64,000 bases of DNA from Novosphingobium sp. CECT 9465. Its GTDB lineage: Bacteria > Pseudomonadota > Alphaproteobacteria > Sphingomonadales > Sphingomonadaceae. The notes below the pieces were generated by a model. It searched no databases and had not been told where the DNA came from. It worked only from the letters and a program-made list of their open reading frames with translations. A program made the position numbers and the translations under genes. Below, one piece after another: positions 58,371-64,000 of the stretch (position 1 is the first letter of the stretch; every line of letters starts with the position of its first letter). The stretch covers positions 1 to 64,000 of the forward strand of contig NZ_CAKLBX010000002.1 in the NCBI RefSeq assembly GCF_920987055.1, in the 5' to 3' direction.

Positions 58371-61300
58371 TTAGGGCTCAACCGGGAAAGTCGGCATCGA
58401 TGGCTCCGGCATAGCTGCTCCACATGCTCGAAACAGTGCTCTGATGACAGACGGCGCTGCCTCTATCGGAATAAACGCCCGGGTACGAAACGAGATGATT
58501 TCCGTGAAACAGCCGATGCTCTTGAGCCAAGGCAGCTGATCGACAGGCGCCCTGACGATTTCGTAGCGCTGCTCGCCTGCCACGCGCGACCATCTGATGG
58601 TCGCCTCGAACGGCTGCTTGATAGGGACTGTCCGGCCTTCGCCGAGCGCCTTGATGATCGTATCCGGGGTTAGTTCAACGGTGGAGGCAATGTCGAACTT
58701 CTCGAGCAGCTTCGCCACATCGAGTTCGTGGACCATGCGGCCGAGCCAGCTTCTGCCCTCCTCGTCGACGATCCGCCGAACCTCCAGATAGTCGATAGGC
58801 AGGCTCGACCAGATCGGCAGGAGAAGTCCGGTCGCAAGGTACACGGTCTCTGTCGTTAGCCGTTCGGCAAGCTCCGCAACCTCGCTTTGCCACAGCTTCT
58901 CGAAAGTCCGGCGCGGAGCTTCTTCCCAGGCCGATTCCGCAAGGTCATCGAAGTGGTGGTATTCGCGCCGGAGCGGACGGTGGAGGATAACCCGCCTGAT
59001 TAATTCGCCCTGTTCGGTCATGAAGTGCCGCGAAGGTTCGGCCAGGGCTGCTTTCCCGCTCTTGGTGTTTTGGAGCAGAATGCAGCCGTCAGCGTAGTCG
59101 CGGCGATCAAGGACACGCTCAAGGGAGATCGGCCGTGCTCTCGTCTTGAGAGCCAGCTGCAGCAAATGCGACGTGGCACCGGTTCGCTCGTCGGTCCGCA
59201 AGACTATGTCTTCGACAACCTCGGCCTGTTCGACCCGCAGGGTCTCGACGCCAACATCGAGCGAACCGGCCTCGCGCGCAGCCGACACCCGCGCTTCGAC
59301 CAACCCCAGAAATTCTTCGAAGATCGCATTCTGCATTCCGATCGGCAGCGCAAGGATGCGGTTGAGCCAACGCTGGATTGGCGGAAGGTCCTCTTCGAGA
59401 ACACCATCTTCGGAGACAATCTTGAGCCCGCTCCGGCGCTGGAAATCGATCAGCGTTGCGCTCTTGAGCTTGCCGTGTGCCAGCAAGGCAAACCAGGTCG
59501 AGAGAGCCGCCTTGGCATATTCGCTTTCGAGATTGTCGGCAGGGTCAAACAGGTTCTGGCCGCCAGTCTGGCGTTGGCCTCGCGTCAGCGCCCCCAAGCT
59601 GTCGAGCCTGCGCGCAATGGTGCTTGTGAACCGCAGTTCCCCCTTGCAGTTCGTGGTCACAGGCCGGAACAGCGGTGTGTTGGCTTGATGGGTCCGGTGC
59701 GTTCGACCCAGCCCCTGGATGGCGCGGTCGGCTCGCCATCCCGGCTCAAGCAGGAAGTGGATGCGCCGCTTCTGGCAAGCTGCATCAAGGCTGGCGTGGT
59801 AGGACCGTCCGGTGCCGCCCGCATCGCTGAAGACAAGGATCGGCTTCCTGCCATCCATGAAATGGTCGGTCTCGGACTGGTTTGTCCGCGGCGAGCGGGT
59901 CTCGAGACGCTGCTGGCCGTCGCTTTGGGTTATGAGCCGCTTGCTGCGCCCGGTCACCTCGGCGACCTTCTCCGGTCCGTAGTGCTCGATGATCCCGTCC
60001 AGCGCTGGCTTGATCGGCGGCATGGCACACAAGTGCTCGATCATCTCGCCGCGGCGGGCGATCGCAGTCTGGTTGTGGACTGGACGGCCTTCCTCATCGA
60101 ACATAGGTGTCGAGCGCTGGGTGCCGGTATCATCAACGAATACCTGCATCTGTTGCGTGGGGAAGGCGCGCTCAAGGTACTCAATCACCGCGTCGAGCGG
60201 GCTGAGATCGAGGTCGAGTTCCGCGCGCTCTTCTGGCGAGAGGCTGTCGAGACGGCGATCGAGGATGCTTTCGGCGGTCGAAACCAGTTGGACCACAACC
60301 ACCTCGTCGCGATCCAGATGGAGATTGATGGCAGCAATCAGCGTGGGCAGCTTCATCGACAGCAGCAGCTGGTTGAAGAACCGCTGCTTGGTGCTTTCAA
60401 ACCGGCTTCGCGCTGCGGCTTTCGCACCGCTGTTGAGCGTTGTGCCGTCGATTTCGTCGACGACGCCGGTCAACTCCAGCGCCTCCTCAAGGTTCTGATG
60501 GATGATAGCCCAAGCGTCGGCATAAGTGTCGTAGACGGCGATCTGTTCGGCGGTCAGATCATGTTTCAGGATCTCGTATTCGACGCCTGCAAAGCTAAGC
60601 GCGCGCGCCTGATAGAGGCCCAGTGCCTTGAGGTCCCGCGACACGAGTTCCATCGCAGCGATGCCCCCTGCCCTGATCTGGCTGATGAAATCTTCCCTGT
60701 TGGCAAACGCAGTACCGGGCCCCCACAGACCGAGGCGTACGGCATAGGCAAGGTTGTTGACCTCCGAGGCCCCAGTCGCAGAGGCGTAGAGAACCCGGGC
60801 ATCGGGCAGATTGTTTTGCAGCAGCACGCCGGCGATGCCCTGCAGCGATCCGCTTTTCGTGCCGCGGGCGCCCTCGCCCCCTGCAACACCGCCCATCTCG
60901 TGGCTCTCATCGAAGGCGATGACACCGTCGAAATCCTCGCCGGCCCAATCGAGCAGCTGCTTCAGGCGCGTGGCGTCCTGACGCTGGCTACGAAGGGTCG
61001 GGTAAGTGACGAACAGGATCCCTTCGCGAAACGGAACGGCCTGATCGATCTTCCAGTTGGAAAGCGGCTGAATGTCGGCCGCAAGGCCCCCGATGGCGCT
61101 CCAGTCGCGGCGCGCGTCTTCGAGCAGGCTTTCGTTCTTCGAGACCCAGATGGCCTTGCGGCGTCCGGCAAGCCAGCCATCAAGGATGCAGGCGGCGATC
61201 TGTCTGCCCTTCCCTGCCCCCGTGCCATCACCGAGGAAATAGCCCTTGCGGTAGGCGCGTCCATGCTCGCCCAGCTGCAGGCCTACACCCTCTTCAGCCG

Positions 61301-62639
61301 GAACGAACAGGCCAGGCAAATGCTGCTGCCACGCGTTCCCGGCATAGATGACAGTTTCGATCTGGGCCTCGGAGAGCAGGCTTTCCTGCAAGACCCGATC
61401 CTGCAGCGCCGGGACATAATCCGGGACAGGTGCCGGGATTGATCCCATGGCCACGCTTTCGACGAGCGGCGTCGGATGCTCGCGTGCACCAACAATGTCG
61501 ACCCGGCTTGGCCGGTAGGGGATGTAGACCCCGCTTTGCTCACCGAGCACGCGCGGCTTGTCCAAGGTACTGAACGCCAGCGCTGCGATTTTGGGGGCTT
61601 GGGCGGCCCTTGCTTTGACGGGCTTTGTGATCGGCGTTGCCCGCATGGCTTTGAAGAGCGCACCCGGCTTTGCGTTCGGCGGCACCGCGCGCGGTTCGCA
61701 GTCGGGCTGGATTGTCACGCGTTTGATGATTGGAACCGCAGACGCGACGTCTGCAACTGTCTCCCGCGCCAAAACTGGAGGTCTGATCTGCCCCGGGATC
61801 TTGTCGATCACGTACATGCGCACGGCCACGCTGGTGCCCTGCTTGTGATAGCATTTATCGAGCCGGATGGATGTGCGGACCGTGCAAGAGGCAAAGGTGT
61901 CTTCGTAGATTTTCGCAAGCTTTGCGCTCGTCGTGAACCAGTCCGGCATGATCGCGACGATCCGTCCTCCTTGCCTGAGGCGCGTTATGGCAGCGCGCAG
62001 GTGACGCACCGCTGCGAACTCGTCTGCCCCTCGCCCCATTGACCTAGAGAACGGTGGGTTCATCAGGATCAGGCTTGGCTGCACAGCCGCGTCGAGATGC
62101 GAAGCCAGCATGGCTCCATCGATCCCTGTTGTGGTGGCCTGGGGGAACAGCAGAACCAGCTTCTCACGCCTGCGCGGATCGATTTCGTTGAGGTGCAATG
62201 CGCTGATATCGGGTAAAGTTGCCACAAGAGCGCCATGTCCGGCGCTCGGTTCAAGAACGATATCGGTTGCGAGCGGTTGCGCCAAAATCACGGCCAGGCT
62301 TGCGAGGTCTGCGGGCGTCGAGAATTGCTGGTACTTGATCTGGTCTTCACTTCTGACCGTATGCGTCGGCAGTGCATCGATAAGCGCACTGATCTCCGAA
62401 ATCTGGGTCAGCATCTGAGGTTTGTTCAGCAGTCCGGCCATGTGGCGCGTCAAGGCTGCCTCGAGCAGGTCAAAAGCGTCCCTCTGGCTCCAGGTGCCGT
62501 TTGCGGAGCCCTCCCCGTAGAGCTGGCGCATTGTCTCAAACAGGCGTTGCTTGTTCGCTAGTCCGGTGGCGATGGCGTGCTGGATTTCAGTGATTGCTGC
62601 GTCCAGCTTCTGGCTGGATTGCTCAAAAAGGTCGGTCAC
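58371..62639 (-). CDS. Strawberry-notch/DarB-like protein: N6-adenine methyltransferase-like domain plus helicase
   Basis: A 1422-residue protein. Residues 100-200 hold a class I methyltransferase: QFSTPADLASL, motif I DIVLEPSAGHGALVATL and motif IV LILMNPPFSRS (the NPPF of N6-adenine enzymes). A superfamily 2 helicase follows, with Walker A GDGTGAGKGRQIAACILDGW, DGVIAFDESHEMGGVAGGEG and later motifs (GLGRTHRTHQ). The strawberry-notch C-terminal part comes after that. The arrangement recalls phage P1 DarB, which protects DNA from type I restriction when it enters a cell; that role here is inference. The GTG at 62639 has AGGAG 6 bases upstream; ATGs farther up lack one. It is divergent from parA. 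Confidence 0.88.
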   Translation of the reverse strand: MTDLFEQSSQKLDAAITEIQHAIATGLANKQRLFETMRQLYGEGSANGTWSQRDAFDLLEAALTRHMAGLLNKPQMLTQISEISALIDALPTHTVRSEDQIKYQQFSTPADLASLAVILAQPLATDIVLEPSAGHGALVATLPDISALHLNEIDPRRREKLVLLFPQATTTGIDGAMLASHLDAAVQPSLILMNPPFSRSMGRGADEFAAVRHLRAAITRLRQGGRIVAIMPDWFTTSAKLAKIYEDTFASCTVRTSIRLDKCYHKQGTSVAVRMYVIDKIPGQIRPPVLARETVADVASAVPIIKRVTIQPDCEPRAVPPNAKPGALFKAMRATPITKPVKARAAQAPKIAALAFSTLDKPRVLGEQSGVYIPYRPSRVDIVGAREHPTPLVESVAMGSIPAPVPDYVPALQDRVLQESLLSEAQIETVIYAGNAWQQHLPGLFVPAEEGVGLQLGEHGRAYRKGYFLGDGTGAGKGRQIAACILDGWLAGRRKAIWVSKNESLLEDARRDWSAIGGLAADIQPLSNWKIDQAVPFREGILFVTYPTLRSQRQDATRLKQLLDWAGEDFDGVIAFDESHEMGGVAGGEGARGTKSGSLQGIAGVLLQNNLPDARVLYASATGASEVNNLAYAVRLGLWGPGTAFANREDFISQIRAGGIAAMELVSRDLKALGLYQARALSFAGVEYEILKHDLTAEQIAVYDTYADAWAIIHQNLEEALELTGVVDEIDGTTLNSGAKAAARSRFESTKQRFFNQLLLSMKLPTLIAAINLHLDRDEVVVVQLVSTAESILDRRLDSLSPEERAELDLDLSPLDAVIEYLERAFPTQQMQVFVDDTGTQRSTPMFDEEGRPVHNQTAIARRGEMIEHLCAMPPIKPALDGIIEHYGPEKVAEVTGRSKRLITQSDGQQRLETRSPRTNQSETDHFMDGRKPILVFSDAGGTGRSYHASLDAACQKRRIHFLLEPGWRADRAIQGLGRTHRTHQANTPLFRPVTTNCKGELRFTSTIARRLDSLGALTRGQRQTGGQNLFDPADNLESEYAKAALSTWFALLAHGKLKSATLIDFQRRSGLKIVSEDGVLEEDLPPIQRWLNRILALPIGMQNAIFEEFLGLVEARVSAAREAGSLDVGVETLRVEQAEVVEDIVLRTDERTGATSHLLQLALKTRARPISLERVLDRRDYADGCILLQNTKSGKAALAEPSRHFMTEQGELIRRVILHRPLRREYHHFDDLAESAWEEAPRRTFEKLWQSEVAELAERLTTETVYLATGLLLPIWSSLPIDYLEVRRIVDEEGRSWLGRMVHELDVAKLLEKFDIASTVELTPDTIIKALGEGRTVPIKQPFEATIRWSRVAGEQRYEIVRAPVDQLPWLKSIGCFTEIISFRTRAFIPIEAAPSVIRALFRACGAAMPEPSMPTFPVEP

Positions 62640-62647
62640 GGTCTGCT

Positions 62648-62688
62648 CCTGATGCTGAACCGCATCAGGCCTTCCCCCTCCCCTTTCG
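62648..62688 (-). promoter_or_regulatory. Purine tract plus hairpin leader of the strawberry-notch-like gene
   Basis: The mRNA has a purine tract (62688-62670), then CCTGATGC (62669-62662) pairing perfectly with GCATCAGG (62655-62648). The SD AGGAG overlaps the last bases of the 3' arm, before the GTG at 62639. It is the same leader type as in the 4-27 kb region. Confidence 0.55.
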
Positions 62689-62943
62689 TTTGGGCGGGAC
62701 GGGTTCATGATCGTTCCCAAGCTCTGCAAGGACAGCGCCAACCACTTTCCGTGCGCAGGCTGTACCGAGTTGGATTGCAGAATAGGAAGCCGCATCTCCA
62801 CGACCTACGACAAGATGCGCCTCTCAGTTTTCGGAATTAGGGAATGGTACCAGCTTTGTGATATCGGTTTGACTTTTACGGATGGAAATGGTCATAAAAC
62901 GCTAACTGGGTCGCGGAATTGTGATTCATCGAAAGGCTGGCGC
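62689..62943. other. Divergent promoter region of parA and the strawberry-notch-like gene
   Basis: No gene. For parA a possible promoter is TTGACT (62869-62874), 17 bases, then TCATAA (62892-62897), with AAAGG before the ATG. The minus-strand promoter is not obvious. No iterons are seen. Confidence 0.45.
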
Positions 62944-64000
62944 ATGACCTATACCGTGAACACACTGCGAAACATGACTAGATCGTGCGAGATGATGCGT
63001 GATCGGGTCAAGGCCGTAGTGTTCAAACCGGATGATCGGAAGGTGCTCGACATCACCTTTGGGCCAACGGCGGCGGCGGAATTGGTCGGAAGAACGCCTG
63101 AAGCGCTTGCCAAGGCAGAGAAGGAAGGACGTCTCGCGCCTCCCAAGCAGCTCACCAATGGCCGCCGCTATTACACACTTGAAGACCTTACTCATATTCG
63201 CAAGGCGCTGAACATTCATCCGGGCAAGCTCGCCCATGAAAACGCGGTCGTAGTTGCAGTGCAGAATTTCAAGGGTGGCGTTGGCAAGAGTACTATTACC
63301 AAGCATTTTGCCGATTTTCTTGCCCTCAATGGGTACAGCGTGCTCGTGATCGATTGTGATCCGCAGGCCTCAACGACCACGATGTTCGACATTCAGCCCG
63401 AAACGTTAATTGATGACCAAGAATCATTGGGCAACTTTTTGTCGCCCCGCAGCACTTTCGATGATTTCAGCAAGGCTATCCGGGACACGGCATGGCCCAC
63501 AATCAAAATAGTGCCATCAAGCCTTGGCCTGCAGGATGCAGAGTGGGACCTCACGGCGACGCTCACGGAGGGCGGGCAAGCGGTGCGCGAGGGACTTCAG
63601 CGTCTGCGGATTGGCATCGACAGTATTATCAAGGACTTCGATGTCGTTTTGCTCGATCCGCCGCCGGCGATGGGGTTTTTGGGTCTCAATGTAATGGCGG
63701 CCGCAACAGGCATGCTCATTCCTGTTCCTGCCCGGCAGCTCGACTACCTCTCGACCATCCACTTCATGGACACGATCGCCGAGAACATCGAGATCCTTGA
63801 GGCGCACGGAACACCCGTTGATTATGGGTTCATTCGTGTTGTCTGCTCAGCTTACACCCCGAGCAAGCCCGGTGAGGCCGACATGTGGAAGATGATGAAG
63901 GCCACCTATGCCAATTATCTTCTGAATCAGCCCATCCTTGCCTCGGAAGAAATCAAGAATGCGACTCAAGCCTTCCGATCAATCTACGAAAGCAAGCCAT
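62944..64000 (+). CDS. parA: ParA-type plasmid partition ATPase (partial, C-terminus outside window)
   Basis: About 352 residues are visible and the frame is open at the right edge. The N-terminal 100 residues include a MerR/HTH-like segment (FGPTAAAELVGRTPEALAKA, EKEGRLAPPKQLTNGRRYYT), as in ParA proteins of type Ia that also repress their own operon. The ATPase part has the deviant Walker A VQNFKGGVGKSTITKHFADF, LVIDCDPQASTTTMF and FDVVLLDPPPAMGFLGLNVM. A parB partner and a rep gene would be expected to the right of the window. The ATG at 62944 is in agreement with a good promoter upstream. Confidence 0.92.
   Translation, partial: MTYTVNTLRNMTRSCEMMRDRVKAVVFKPDDRKVLDITFGPTAAAELVGRTPEALAKAEKEGRLAPPKQLTNGRRYYTLEDLTHIRKALNIHPGKLAHENAVVVAVQNFKGGVGKSTITKHFADFLALNGYSVLVIDCDPQASTTTMFDIQPETLIDDQESLGNFLSPRSTFDDFSKAIRDTAWPTIKIVPSSLGLQDAEWDLTATLTEGGQAVREGLQRLRIGIDSIIKDFDVVLLDPPPAMGFLGLNVMAAATGMLIPVPARQLDYLSTIHFMDTIAENIEILEAHGTPVDYGFIRVVCSAYTPSKPGEADMWKMMKATYANYLLNQPILASEEIKNATQAFRSIYESKP

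Noticed and set aside
1..64000. CRISPR arrays, rRNA or tRNA genes
   Set aside because: No regularly spaced repeat series and no complete tRNA or rRNA pattern was seen on either strand.

Overview
The window reads as part of a large GC-rich conjugative plasmid (or integrated plasmid-like element) from an alphaproteobacterium, most likely one of the Sphingomonadales. The reasons are the aerobic (CobG/CobF-type) cobalamin pathway, three exact alphaproteobacterial LexA boxes (GTTC-N7-GTTC), and a plasmid backbone with coupling protein, ParA, ParB-like, SSB, ArdC, DUF736, DUF2493 and DUF3768 genes. The genus is inference; there is no rRNA or tRNA here to fix it.

Region 1 (1-6.7 kb): the minus-strand coupling protein traD runs off the left edge behind a small ribbon-helix-helix gene with a clear promoter. 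Small plasmid proteins of unknown function and a DUF2493 protein follow. Region 2 (6.8-12.1 kb): a Tat-exported Fe/Mn superoxide dismutase and a chromate transporter form an operon. Next come a group II intron with its RT/maturase/HNH protein and an SOS-controlled zinc-ribbon protein. Region 3 (12.2-26.7 kb): mostly minus-strand plasmid maintenance and establishment genes. They include ssb, a Phd/PemK-like and a RES/Xre toxin-antitoxin pair, a GHKL ATPase, an SOS-controlled protein with a possible nuclease motif, a frameshifted ardC and a 697-residue ParB-like protein. Many of these genes share an unusual leader: a purine-rich tract, then a hairpin that holds the ribosome-binding site and often the start codon.

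Region 4 (26.9-32.7 kb): an IS110-family transposase and a complete 3107-bp IS66-family element. The IS66 element has split an SOS-regulated Y-family DNA polymerase gene and made an 8-bp target duplication. Region 5 (33.1-57.9 kb): two near-duplicate cobalamin riboswitches. The first precedes a TonB receptor plus a NiCoT cobalt/nickel permease. The second precedes cobW-cobN-cobG-cobH-cobI-cobJ-(cobK reversed)-cobL-cobE-cobM-cobB-cobF-cobO-bluB-DUF1636-cobT-phosphatase-cobS-cobC-cobD-cobQ-cobU. Together these take precorrin-2 and cobalt almost to adenosylcobalamin. CobA and the chelatase partners CobS/CobT are not in the window.

Region 6 (58.3-64 kb): a 1422-residue strawberry-notch/DarB-like protein joining an N6-adenine methyltransferase-like domain to a helicase, divergent from a ParA-type partition ATPase that runs off the right edge. 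The parts fit a transmissible plasmid that carries B12 synthesis and cobalt uptake as its main metabolic cargo, with stability, anti-restriction and SOS-linked genes in the backbone.
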